This document shows positions 42,853 to 54,542 of a stretch of 64,000 nucleotides of DNA, piece by piece. How positions within the stretch are numbered: position 1 is the first letter of the stretch; each line of letters starts with the position of its first letter. A model generated the notes under the pieces. The model was not told the origin of the DNA and made no database searches. It saw nothing but the letters and a program-made list of their open reading frames with translations. The translations under genes and the position numbers were made by a program. This DNA comes from Petunia secreta (Eukaryota > Streptophyta > Magnoliopsida > Solanales > Solanaceae): the NCBI GenBank assembly GCA_029990175.1, contig JARKIP010000017.1:18184001-18248000 (forward strand), written 5' to 3'.

Positions 42853-45383
42853 TGTCACGACCCAAATTTCCAAGGGCTCGTGATGGCACCTAAACAACAT
42901 TTGCCTAGGCGAACAAATGAAACAAGATGCGGAAAAGAACAATAATGTGAAAAGATCATAAATGGATATATAAATATAAAAGGGTGAAGTCCAAAAGAAT
43001 ATATCCACAAAAGAATTGGAGCATTCTAAGAGTGACTCAATAAAGTATGAATATACATCAAAGAAATCTGAGTCCTATCTCTAAGTGACTCCGGCGGTAT
43101 GCCACCACGGTCTGTGTGGTCGGCTCACCTCAATCAAAAGTCTCAGAAGCCTCGGGAACCGCTAACGTCCGGGCTGCTGACTGGATGAAGGACCTGCGCA
43201 CGTAGCAGAGTAAGTTATGAGCCGAAGCCCAGTAAGATCACCGACAGGCCCGCTAAGGTACCCTTGCGGGACAAGTCGCTACATGCATCATAAGCAACAA
43301 CATACTATAGTAATCATACAATAAAGTAGTGAAATCACAAATAGATGTAACACATTCCATACACACAAGTAGTAACCAGAAGTCTCAAGGATTATGCCCA
43401 TCCAACGTAAGGCATAGGTCAACTCAGCGGCGGTTTGGAGGTCCAATCTCTACTCCCGTGCCGACTAACCTAGACCTACGATGGACTAGCAACACCACTA
43501 CTAAGTATCAACCATATACCGTGACCCGAAGTCACTATCACAATCATGAATAAGTAGACCAACGACCCGTAGTCGTTGGCTCATCTCAAATCTGTCTACG
43601 ATCGCACCACACCCCCTGTCAAGTGCGTCGTATCTCAATAAATCAAGTGACCACACCACACCCCCTGTCAAGTGTGTCACATCTCAAAGATCAAGTGTCC
43701 AAACCACACCCCCTGTCAAGTGTGACACATCTCATAGTATAGGCGACACCACACCCCCTGTCAAGTGTCCCTCTAACAGTATTAATATCCACGACATTAA
43801 TAACAATAACAGAAATAATAACAGAAATATTAATAACGATAATATTTTACAGTCACCGTAACCCAGGTTGGTTATGCTAGCTGAACGTAAGGCGAAGGTT
43901 AACCCGACCACAGTTTGGGGGTACAATCCCTACTCCCATGTCGCCCAACCCAAGGTTACGTATAGACAGCACTACCCAACCCGGCACGTGAACAAATCAA
44001 GTACCAATATCATACAAAAGCCGGCAAAATCCTCGGCAAGACATTTATCATGACATGCCGGCAACATCCTCGGCCATGACCCAAGTTCTTGCTATCTAAT
44101 CATGGCGTAGCAAGCGTTACTACGATATAAAATTAAGCTACCTCGACGTAACGTTTAGACCGGCACATACCTCGGTCGAGTCACAATCTCGCTATTTATA
44201 ACAAACAATAATAGCAAGTAATTCACATCATTAATCCTAACCATTGTTAGGTATATATATGCGTACATGAAGCATACTAGCATGAAGGAAGAGTCCACAA
44301 GCACAATAGAGGTCAAGTCTCACTTACCTCGAAATTCGGGCTCAAATGCCGGGAAGAATCTCCTTTCCCGCTCGCCTTGTCCGCGAAGGACACTCCACTA
44401 GGTCTTAAGTGTAAGTATGATTGGGTCTTCAAGAAATACCCAAAAATCGCCTCAAGAGCTCACCAAATGATTTTTATTAGTTATGAACCGAAATGGCCCG
44501 AAATGGCCTTTTTATAGCAGTTTTGGCCTCTGTGATAGCTACTTTTGGAAAAATCATAACTTTGATAGGAATGTCCAAATGACCTGAAAACGGTGCCATT
44601 AGAACCACATCTCAAAGGGCTACAACTTTCATGTTTTGAGTTTTTCCTAATTACTTACGGATTGGCCGGAAAATCAGCTTTTATCCGGCTGTTTGCGCCA
44701 AAACAGAACAGAAAAGTCGCACCAGATTTTCTACTGTTTTAGGGGCAAAACGGGACCCTACGAAGCTCGGAATGATCCCAAATTTTGCACACAAGCCATA
44801 AAATACTTGGGTGACATGCTCGTCAAGACGGAACTCAATTCGGACCTCCAGAACTCAAAAAGTGGGTCCCACGGCAAAGGTTCAATTTTTCGACTTTCGC
44901 CAAAATAGCGAAATTTAACCAAACGACCTCGGAATCGAATTCCGAAAGTTGCTACAAGTCACAAATGACTATACGAACCTAACAGAACTTTCGGATCTCT
45001 CATCGGAGCTCATTTGCTCAAATCGAGCTCGGAAACCTCTTTTAACTCTTTTAAACTTCCGAAACGGGGACTTTATCAAAAGTCCTATCTATCGAGGTCC
45101 GTTTTCAATTTTGAAGGTTACTACATATCATAAATGACGAGACGGACCTAACGGTGCGCTCGGATTTTCCATCGGGGTTCGTTTACTCAAAACGACCTAT
45201 CGAAACCCCAAATTCCTTTCCGGAATTTCATAAACGGATCCTTTTCTTGAAAACCTATCAAACGGACTCCGTTTCGACTCAGATTTCACAGACGGGTCAT
45301 AAATGACCTAACGGAGCTTTTGGGACTGTCGACACGCAAATTGAGGTCCCGGATCCCGTAACGACTATTTGAGGGTCGTTACA
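42853..45383 (-). repeat. 5' LTR of the young chromovirus
   Basis: 2531 bp, from TGTCACGACCC to GGGTCGTTACA on the plus strand, nearly identical to 35080-37596. Relative to that copy it has 13 extra bases near 43276 and one extra A near the end. Confidence 0.94.
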
Positions 45384-45388
45384 GAGGG

Positions 45389-46127
45389 GTGCTTCATTTG
45401 CGTCCGTAAGAGACGGCTTGTATTGCGTCCACAATGGGATGTCTTTAGCCAGTGTATGTAACGGGGCATTTTTACGTTTTAACTTGTATACTCGAGTATT
45501 TTACGACTTTCTGGCACTATTCAGGCATGTGTTCCCACCGGCATGTAGGTGCAATTTATTAAATTGATGAGTTCAACTTACAAATAATGTCTAGTGGCTG
45601 AGTTAGACGCGATCTAACTCTAAGTGAGTAGTTTACTCTACTTTTTATAGTGAAAAGTGGGTGTATTACTTCAACTTAGATCTGGCTAAAGCTGTGAATA
45701 TTTGGATTGTAGATGGATCTGAATTACAAAACTGACTAAGTAAAATAGTAGTTTCACTGATGAATAAGGCATTGAGCCATATGAAATATAAATAATGGGG
45801 CTAAGAGCCCGTTATGAAATAATGATAATATTTAAAGAAACAAGAAAGGAGAAAATGCATGTCTAGAATATGTAGGCTAGTTGCCCTTTCAAGAGTAGAA
45901 AATTTTAAGCCAGGAGACGTTCCAATTATTTGGAACGGTTGTTCCTTCCATGTCTTCAGGAACGTACGCACCTTTTTCAGTTATGCCTCGGACTCTATAA
46001 GGTCCTTCCTAATTTTGAGCTAACTTGCCTAGCTGGCCTCCTTGGTGCTTTGAGTAACTTTGCGAAGAATAAGAGCACCTACATTGAAGGAGCGTAAGTG
46101 AGCCCACACGTTGTAATACTGCTCCAC
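45389..46127 (-). other. Tat element sequence downstream of integrase
   Basis: Between 45890 and 46127 broken minus-strand frames still resemble the post-integrase segment of Tat pol (pieces such as EGPYRV and EDMEG). The rest, to 45389, is non-coding. Confidence 0.55.
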
Positions 46128-46973
46128 TCATTGCTTCTGAGCCGCAGGGCGTCTGACCGTTATCTCCCGTCGTTCGTCCAAGGCATCGAGTAAGGCTTTC
46201 AAATCCTCGTTGTTCGATTCTTTCTCAGTAAATAACCGTCGCAGGCTGGACTCTCCGATTTCTAAGGGAATTATTGCCTCCGTCTTATATGTTAGTGAAA
46301 ATGGAGTCTCACCTATGCTGGCTTTAGATATGGTGCGGTAAGCCCATAAAACTCCTAGCAGTTCCTCCGGCCACTTCTCCTTGGCTTTCTTGAGTCGTTT
46401 CTTCAGGATTTCGACGATTGTCTTGTTGGAGGATTCGGCTTGGCCGTTGGCCGAAGGATGGTAAGGTGTTGAGGTTTTTCTCTTTATCTCCCATTCTTTC
46501 AGGAAAGCGGTGATCTTATCTCCTATGAATTGAGGTCCATTGTCGCAAGTGATTTCTGCTAGGATGTCGAAACGGCATATGGTGTTCTTCCATATAAACT
46601 GTATCACCTCCTGGTCTCTGATTTGAGCGTAGGCCGCTACTTCGACCTATTTGGTGAAATAATCTATCATGATAAACAAAAAATTGACACCACCGGGTGC
46701 TTTAGGCATGAGCCATATGATATCCATTCCCCATTTCATGAAAGACCAAGGGGCTATTACTGAATGTAACTGCTCCGCCGGCTGATGAAGTATATGGAAA
46801 AATCTCTGGCAACTGTCACACGCCCGAACAAACTTGCTCGCATCATCCTCCATTCGGGGCCAGAAGTAGCCTTGATAAATTTGGAAGCTAGAGATCATCC
46901 GCTGGGGTGGTTTCCGCATTGCCCCTCGTGAATTTTTCTTATTGCATAATCCACTTGAGAGGGTTCCAAACAT
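46128..46973 (-). pseudogene. Integrase remnant of the minus-strand Tat element
   Basis: The minus strand first gives the zinc-binding end (CDSCQRF) and the core with WGMDII and FIMIDYFTK (46647-46973). It is then broken by an in-frame TAG near 46646-46648 and resumes with ITCDNGPQFIG and NGQAESSNK, carrying the second Asp and the Glu of the DDE triad. Spacing and motifs are those of Tat-lineage integrase. Nonsense mutations make it non-functional. Confidence 0.85.
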
Positions 46974-47308
46974 TTAGCCAAAGGGCTGCTAAACATCCGG
47001 CGAAACAATTCCCCCTTGATCAGACAATAACGAGCTGCTTGAACTCTCAACCTTCTGCTTTCCTTATCTCTCCAGAGAGTATTCCCTTGTCTAGGTATTC
47101 AATGATTGGGCACCGCCAATCCATACTGATCACGTGACGTTAACCTCGTGGTGCTTGACATCCGTGTAGGTTAACTCAATAACAAATCTCGGGTTGTCTG
47201 CATTTATGTCTGCAACGGCCGCTAGACTAGCTAGGGCATCAACCTCCATATTTTCTTCCCTTGGTATTTTATTGATCTTTCATTTTTAAAAATTCTTCAG
47301 ACGCTTCT

Positions 47309-48079
47309 CTACTCTAGACAAGTATTCCTGCATACGGACATCTTAGCAGTGTAAGCTCCAATTCTCGCTATTGAGACTGATCTCCTAGCCCGCAATATGA
47401 AAGCTAATTCTAAAGCTTGAATTACTGCTTCATATTCTGCTTCGTTATTTGTCATCAGCGGACAGCTGACAGCCTTCCAAAATTTGTTCTCTGTTGGGGT
47501 TTTGATCACTAAACCAAGTTTGGGCCCTTTTACATTAGAGGCTCCATCGGTGTGGATCACCCATTCTCTGAGGGTAACGCCCTCCATCATTTTACACTCT
47601 ATCTCGGCCTTCGACATTAAGTCGGCACTGAATTCAGCAACAAAATCTACAAGAACCTGTGACTTGATGGTCGTACGTGGTTGATAGATGTATCATATTC
47701 TCCCAGTTCGACGGCCCATTTTGCTAGCCTGCTCGAGTGCTCAGATTTGTGCAAAATTTTCTGCAAAGGAAAAGATGAGACTACAATAATCGTGTGACTT
47801 TAAAAAAATGGTCACAGTTTCCTTGCTGCCATAACCAATGCGAGCGCTAGTTTTTTCAGATGCTGGTACCTGGTTTCTGCGTCCAAGAGAGATATGTTGA
47901 CGTAGCATATTGGTGACTGCACCCCCCCCCCTTTATTCTCATACCAAGATAGCACTGACGGCAACTTCGGACACCGCGAGGTACAACAATAACAACTCTC
48001 TTTCGCGTGGCTTGGTTAGTAATGGGGGATTAGCCAGATATTGCTTTAACTCTCGAAGCGCCTTGCTACACTTCTCTGT
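47309..48079 (-). pseudogene. RNase H and connection remnants of the minus-strand Tat element
   Basis: The frame 47309-47617 reads HTDGASNVKGPKLGLVIKTP and NNEAEYEAVIQALELA, the archaeal-type RNase H of Tat-lineage elements. Upstream on the minus strand, 47620-48079 contains broken pieces such as VDFVAEFSADL and LYLAVSEVAVSAI from the regular RNase H and connection. The sequence stops at the chromovirus junction at 48079 and its continuation is found at 56837. Confidence 0.8.
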
Positions 48080-49544
48080 TGAAACGACCAGGGTTATTCG
48101 TTTCAGAAGTTAGAACTCCGATTGGCGTGCCGATAATTTTAAAATATTCGTAATGTCCATTAGGACCTGTCTGTAAAATTTGAGCTAAATCAGACCTCGT
48201 TTAGTAGGAATCGGAAGAATGTTTTAGTTTTTATTATCGATAAGTATTAAAAAGAGATTTTTGAGCTCGGTTTTGGCGAATGAGCTCCGATTCGAAATCC
48301 GAAAGCGCCGTTAGGTTCGTATGATTATTTCTGATTTTTTTAATTTTTCAAAACTGAATTTTGATGTTGTTCGGCTAGTTTCCACTAAAATACCGAAAGT
48401 TAAATAATTTGATCTTTTTTCATTTAATTTACATATTGAGTTTCGGGAGTCCGATTTGAGATCCACCTTAGCGAGTAGTTACATATATTTTGTATAACTA
48501 GTATACAAACGTTGGAATTATTTTGACCTATTTTGATTAAGACCAAAAACCTATCTCAATATCGTAGGGTACCGTTTTAATTTTTGTTAAGAAAAGAAAT
48601 TATAAAAGAAAAGAAAAAAAGGAAAAGAAAGAAAGAAACAAAATGTTAGGCGGTGGGTCAGGGTGCAGTAGTATATATGAACAAAGCAAAACGAGCAAAA
48701 TGAACAGAAACAGAGAAAACAGAGAAAACGAGAAAGAGAGATGACACAACGAAAAAATGCCAGAAAATGAGAAAAGAGCCGGAGAAAAGATAAAATTTTG
48801 ACCCCGAAACATTCAGGTAATGATGTTAATGCATTATTTTAGTTTATACGTGTGTTTGAATAAATTTTGATGGTAAAAATTGGGATATTAGACATCATTT
48901 TAATAAGTTCAATTAATAGTTTAAAGGGTCAATTGGACCCCAATAGTAGAATTGATTATATATTCGTACTCAGTGAGTTATGGGCAACATACAAATGTAA
49001 TTTATTTAGGGTTTGGTTACGTGACCTTAAACCCTATACATAGTCCCGGCCTGCGTATTGCATATGCAAATAGGGCATCAGGTTCCTAACCGGATTACCC
49101 TAAGTTGTGGAGAATGAAGTCTGTAGCCTTATTCGATATAGTTTTCTGCTTATTGAATACAGCAGGATCGTTTGGCAGTGAATCCAAAGGATAAAGCGGT
49201 TGTTGAGTAACTGTGCTAACTTTGTAACAAGGTAAGTGTTTATAGCCATTTCTTTGGAGGCACCTGGCCTCGTGGATTTTCTACCACGTGTTCCTTACGT
49301 ATGTAGCTGCCGATAGGCGTACTCATTATACCTTAGCTTTGGATTTATATTGTATATTATATGTTATGTCCTGTTGTTGGTATTGCATTGAGGATCTGAG
49401 CATTGTACTCTGGCTGTGAGTTGGCATCTACTTCGCGGCTGTCGATGAGAGTCCCGCTCCGGTGAAGGGTTATTATTGCATCACATTGCATTCATATGCA
49501 TTATATGTCATTCATATGCATTACATTGCATATCATATTGGGTG

Positions 49545-49700
49545 CAGGAGTATTCCACCCCAGGAGAGTGCAGGAGTATTCTGCCTCTGGTTTATATCAT
49601 ATTGGGTGCAGGAGTATTCCGCCCCAGGAGCAGGAGTATTCCGCTCCAGTTGGTTATCAGATTGGATTCCCCTCGAATGCAAGAGTACTCCACTTCGGGA
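49545..49700 (+). repeat. GCAGGAGTATTCCGCC repeats in the LTR
   Basis: About five variants of GGTGCAGGAGTATTCCGCCC lie close together; the other LTR has the same array at 55958-56110. Confidence 0.8.
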
Positions 49701-49736
49701 TGGGATTACGGGCACATATGACCCTTTGCATCATAT

Positions 49737-49788
49737 TCCATTTCATTTCATTTCATCGCATTTCATTTCATTTCATTTCATTTCATAC
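49737..49788 (+). repeat. TTTCA microsatellite in the LTR
   Basis: Around nine or ten TTTCA units here against four or five at 56150-56173 in the other LTR, so the array has changed length since insertion. Confidence 0.85.
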
Positions 49789-50467
49789 CATTGTGTAAAC
49801 TTGTGGTACATAACTACTGTTTTGCTTATACGTGCATTGTTTATTTGTTGATATGTTTCTGGCTCGTATTCCTGGTTGAGTTTATGGTTTCATACGTGTT
49901 TCCGGTTATTATTTGGCTCTGCCTTTTTATAATTTAAATAAGAGGAATTTGGTTTATCTATTTCTTCTCCCTGGCTAGCTATCTTATTCTTTGAGGTGGC
50001 TAGTTTGCCCCACTTATTGAGTCCTTTTGACTCACCCTTCTTTGTTGTTTGTTTTTGTCTATCTATTTCGTTTCGGCAGGTTCGCTCCAGGATTGAGTTT
50101 GCCACGTTGTTCAGGAGCGAAGACGACTTCAGCTGTCAGGGTGAGCCAGCTTTTATTCCGAATGGCCACCAGTTTTATGTTTATTATTTCAGTTGCATTT
50201 TGCTCCCTTCAGGAGGTATTTGTCTTCTTCTGTACTCTTAGATGTCTAGTCTGGATAGCCTTAAACCTAGTATATTGGGTAGTCAGCTGTAATTTTATTT
50301 GTACAGCTTAGAAGTATTAGTATGTCTGTGCTTTTTCCAAGTCCTGTTCTTATTTGTGAATTGAATTATATTTATTTTCCTAATTTAATTGGTAAGGGTT
50401 CGCCCGACGAGTCTAGGTGAGGATGTCGGGTGCCCGCACGGCCTAGCCGGATTCCAGGTCATGTCAG

Positions 50468-50481
50468 TTGGTATCAGAGCC
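50468..50481 (+). promoter_or_regulatory. Primer-binding site of the old chromovirus (tRNA-iMet type)
   Basis: TTGGTATCAGAGCC lies one base after the LTR end and is complementary to initiator methionine tRNA. Confidence 0.9.
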
Positions 50482-53130
50482 CAGTTTAGAGTCTATCCAG
50501 ACTAAGACAGTGTCTAGTAGAGTCTTGCTGATGGGTACGTAGTCGTCCGTACTTATCTACGAGGGGCTATGATGGAATTTAGGAAGTTTCACTTCCTTCT
50601 TTTCTGATCGCGCGCCGGTCTAGGATGCAAAAGTATTTTTGTTAATTCCTTCGTGGTAATTATGAACCCTTGCGACAAATCAGCAGACGGTATGAGTTCA
50701 AGACGAAGCAGTCTAGCCTGGGGCTAGAGCTACTCAAGCCCCGAGAGTTTTGGATCGTGCTGACGATCTAGTTGCGCAAGTAGCTGTACGAGCTTGCGAT
50801 GGGCAAGGGATCAGGGCCTCATGGTTCCCTTGGCTCCCTACGACGCTTTTACGAGAATCTTGGCGACGTAGATACCGCAAGAACCTATTATTCACTAGGC
50901 AGCTTATCAGGTTGCCGCAGATGGAAATGTTCGGTCTTAGAGAGCTCTTGTTCCAGTTCCTGATGTTGCCCTAGTAAATTATGTTTCGGAAGCAGCATGT
51001 GTTGTGCCACCAGTATTTTTGGCTGGTCAGCCAGCCGAGGTAACAGTTCGGTCCAAGTACCCAAAGAGGTTGCATTATTTTACGCGGTTGAACCTTCCGA
51101 TATTCTTAAGCAATGGATCATATAAACCTCGTGATTGTTTTAAAATAAAATAATGTTAGCGTATCCTTCACGCTCTTGATTGTATCGAGGCGGTATGGTG
51201 TTGGTTATTATTCTTTCTAGTTTCAGGGGTCTAGCCTTCAATTGGTGGACCGCTCTCTTATTAGCTAACTTGGTTCGATCTTTCTTCTAGATTCGAGGAA
51301 AAGTTCCTTTCGCGCAGCGAGCGAAATGAAAAGAGTCGTCAGTTTGAGTGGATTAACTTATGTATGCCTCGACCTGTCAGTTAGCCTGTTTATTTCAGAA
51401 TATGAGATTGAATTCTATAGAATGGCTGGATATGTATTAGAACTAGTCCATGAGCCTTTCGGGAGATTCAACGATTTATTGATGACCTTTCTTTTCCATG
51501 AGATCCCAGATGGCTCAAGAGATTGAGGTCGGGATTTTATTTCACGTTGTTGTTAATATTGCCCGAAGGTACGAGGCATACCATAAGTTAAAGTTGGGAG
51601 AGTTAGAGCGGGAGAGCAAGAGATCCCTTGGCCCTAGTGGGTAACCATGGTACCTCATTTGAAGGTAAGAGTTCTGATTATTTTCGGAGGTCACCTTCCA
51701 GGTTATCTCAGCTTGTGCCACGTGATTCTTAGAGTGCGCCAGTAGCTCGTCAAGATCAGAATCAGTCTTTTCTTTACAGCTATCAACAATCTTTCCAGCT
51801 TCTATTTTCGTGAGTCTGGTTATCCTTTGAGGAGTTTTTCCTTATTCCAGCAAGTAGGCCGTCGTCCTTTCTCTCGTCATCAGGCACCTGCACAGTCGTA
51901 GGGAATTTCATTTAGATCTTAATCAACCAGAGATATGCCCTCATTCGATAGAGGTCGAGAGCGTGGTGGTAGTGGTTCTCCAGAAGGTGATTATCAGGGT
52001 AGTAGCTCAGCTCAGCTGTAGAGGCAGTTTTATGAACTGCCAGTCTGGCAGGATGCTGAGTTATCCAATGTAGTACACCCATGTATTTTTTCTTCCATTA
52101 TATGTGAGTAAAATTTGATTCTTTCGATCGGTTTGGACTTCGTTTATCTTATCATGTTTCCATAGTTTCTTTTGATGTCGTTTCTATTAAGAATTGGTTG
52201 CGGTAGAGGGGTGAGCTTCTGATATGATTTATTCCTAGCATTTATGATGACCCTACTAGTTTATCTGGTTTAAATGTGAGAGATTTATGAGTGAGTATCG
52301 GTATTGTTTACTTGGCATCTTGTTGTGCCTTATTCTGTTATAATGTCAAGTTAGTCTACCTCTCTTTGGAACTTGGTGTTGGTAGGATGATGGGATTCTT
52401 ATTCGTCACCATCAGAAAGTGCCATTGTTTCTTCCGGTGTAAAGTGGTTAGTAAGTAATACTCGATCTACGTATCTCCTCTTGGTTCAAGATGCTAGTAG
52501 AGTCATGTTATTCTATGAGCGGTCTCAGTTATAAAAGATTTTCTAGTAAAGTTTTGGAGTTTCCTTCTAATAGGAGGGTTAAATTGGCATAGATGTTGTT
52601 TCATAGAGTTCATTTAATATCTATTTCTTCAATTGCGATTCTTTGGCTAGCTGGACTCGTAAGTAGTCTAGCTCAGGTAGCTAAGAAAATAAGAAGATGA
52701 GCTTCCTAAAGATCTAATTATTTCTATCCTCAATTTATTGCTATCTCTTCTTCTTCCGATACTAGTAAGCTTGGGCGTTTAGTAGCCACTTGTAATGTTC
52801 CTTTTATTAAGCCAGAGTGTGTGTCAAGATAGCCTGGTAATCACATTATTATTTTTCAAAGCTGCTAAGGCTAATGAGAAGCGTTATCCATCATGTTGTG
52901 GTGCTTAAGGTAAAGGTATAGAATTATGAACTCAAGAGTTACAGCCGTTTGACAACTCGAGAGGGTAATTTAGTAGCTCAGGTCTGAGCTGCATTTAGCC
53001 TTTAGCTAAAATCTTCTTTAGTCCAGCAGACTGTGCGGGGATGGTTATTCCTATTCAAATAGCTGCATGAGTTTGTGCTTTAAGTGGAGGAGTCTTCCTT
53101 CAAATACTGAATGGTAATACTAAATCTCTA
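50482..53130 (+). pseudogene. Decayed gag-pol of the old chromovirus
   Basis: Broken plus-strand frames show gag-like pieces between about 50740 and 51960 (for example FEEKFL followed by REFEWI-like text and an Arg/Gly-rich segment) and a possible protease scrap near 52085-52200. Stops and frameshifts occur every few dozen codons. RT and integrase are not recognisable on this strand before 53130. Confidence 0.6.
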
Positions 53131-53131
53131 A

Positions 53132-54400
53132 GGCGTTGATACCACTTTTGTCACGACCCAATCTAGGGCCACGACAGAAACCTACAATGAGTGTCGATCA
53201 TTGCTAAACCCACTAATAATCTATTAATGCTAGAGATAAGCTGACAACCTGATCATATATACGTACCTATCTGCTGAAAGCATAAAGTCTAGAAAGATGA
53301 CACGACTTTAACTGGTTGGAAATTAGAACACTGAGCCACAAATTCTACTATGTCACACTTCATTGTGTCCCACCAATGAATGTGCTTAAGATCATGGTAC
53401 ATCTTAGTCGAACCTGGATGAACAGTGTATTTGGAATAATGTGCCTCTATCATAATCTTTCCACGTAAATCTGCAACATCAGAAACACAAAGTCTATCTT
53501 TATACATGAGAACATCGTCAGTAGTAACCCTGCATGGTGACTCCGGTTTTCTTCTCGCTATCTGTCTGTATTCAACTCGAACTGGATCCTCATACTGACG
53601 TTGTTTTACTTCATGAAAATTTAGAGTTAAAGGTCTAGTGCAGCTTGTCGTCCATCCATCATTGGCATATCTCCTTCACCCTCAACTTTTTGAAAAGTTA
53701 CTTTAGCGTTATAAGTGCACATGTAATCAACTCTGTTGTTGGTATTCTTCCCCTCCGGGGGTATTAGACTTCGAAAGACAGATCAGTAGACAATAAAGAA
53801 TGGGTAGCTTAGCTTTCTGCCTCAGCTCAAGGTCCAACTACCTGTCTCTTTTATTTTTTTCCAAGTCATAATATTTCCAATTCAAAAACAATACCCTGAA
53901 GTAGGTGTTTAGTCTGAAGATCATTCTTGGTCTGTATCATACTATCCAGTAGTATTTGCATGATCCTTATCCTTATATGATAGACCCTGTTCAGATGAAC
54001 CTTTGATATACATTAGGATATGAGTAACTACATTCCCACAAGGAGCTTTCGGAACAACACTAACATCAACTGAGATGTTGCATAGTGCGTTCGTAAAAAT
54101 AATTTAGCTTGCATAAAATCGTCTATAGTATGTAATGACAAGGTACTTCAAAAGCTCCCCTATTGCATCAAGCGTGAGCTAATTCTTTGTTCCATCGACC
54201 TGTTCTATATCGAAAGGTATATTGAAGATAGTGATTATCGGCTGAATCATGTTAATCCATCCGGAGTTCCGTGTATCTTTGTTTCGAAAAAGTAAAACTC
54301 TCCTCTCGTGATCGAGGAAGGGTCGGTTTAGTCAAAATAAGTTGGGCAATGGTGTTATCATATTATCCATATATGTCTTATTCTAAGAGTTCGGTGTTCG
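53132..54400 (-). pseudogene. Inverted chromovirus scrap inside the old element
   Basis: At 53149 the plus strand reads TGTCACGACCC, and GTGGTATCAACGCC precedes it on the minus strand, like the LTR-PBS junction of another minus-strand chromovirus. At 53289-53507 the minus strand encodes IEAHYSKYTVHPGSTKMYHD and, farther on, CSNFQ, the zinc-binding end of a chromovirus integrase. LTR and integrase pieces in this order imply a rearranged or deleted nested element. The rest to 54400 is unrecognised. Confidence 0.6.
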
Positions 54401-54529
54401 TGTTATAATTTTTATTCTGTAATCATGAGAAAAATTTTGAAGGATAGTAATGGAGGTCGTGCAAGTTCTTTTATTATCAGCGTGAATCTTGTTTTAGACT
54501 TAGGCTCGTTCGAGGACGAACGAGAGTTT
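54401..54529 (+). other. Pol 3' end and spacer before the PPT of the old chromovirus
   Basis: It contains LGSFEDERE-like text, similar to the DLRSSEDE segment that precedes the purine tract in related elements. Not clearly coding. Confidence 0.4.
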
Positions 54530-54542
54530 AAGTGGAGGAGAA
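54530..54542 (+). promoter_or_regulatory. Polypurine tract of the old chromovirus
   Basis: AAGTGGAGGAGAA directly precedes the 3' LTR start TGAAACGACC. Confidence 0.88.

Larger units (their letters stand above)
35080..45383 (-). mobile_element. Full-length young chromovirus (Ty3/gypsy), TSD GAGGG
   Basis: Two nearly identical LTRs (35080-37596 and 42853-45383) flank a gag-pol region read on the minus strand. GAGGG abuts both ends (35075-35079 and 45384-45388). The PBS is of the initiator-methionine tRNA type and a purine tract precedes the 3' LTR. The LTRs differ by roughly 1-2% by eye plus a 13-bp and a 1-bp indel, so it is a recent insertion. The coding region is complete apart from one in-frame TAG. 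The C-terminal chromodomain and domain order place it near the Tekay/Del chromoviruses. It interrupts the 3' part of the minus-strand Tat element. Confidence 0.95.
48080..50466 (+). repeat. 5' LTR of the old chromovirus
   Basis: 2387 bp, starting TGAAACGACCAGGGTTATTC and ending ATGTCA just before the PBS. Open frames inside it (for example 49462-49851) arise from repeats and are not genes. Confidence 0.88.

Noticed and set aside
49462..49851. Overlapping open frames in all three plus frames
   Set aside because: They lie inside the LTR of the old chromovirus and reflect its repeat composition; the other LTR has equivalent frames.
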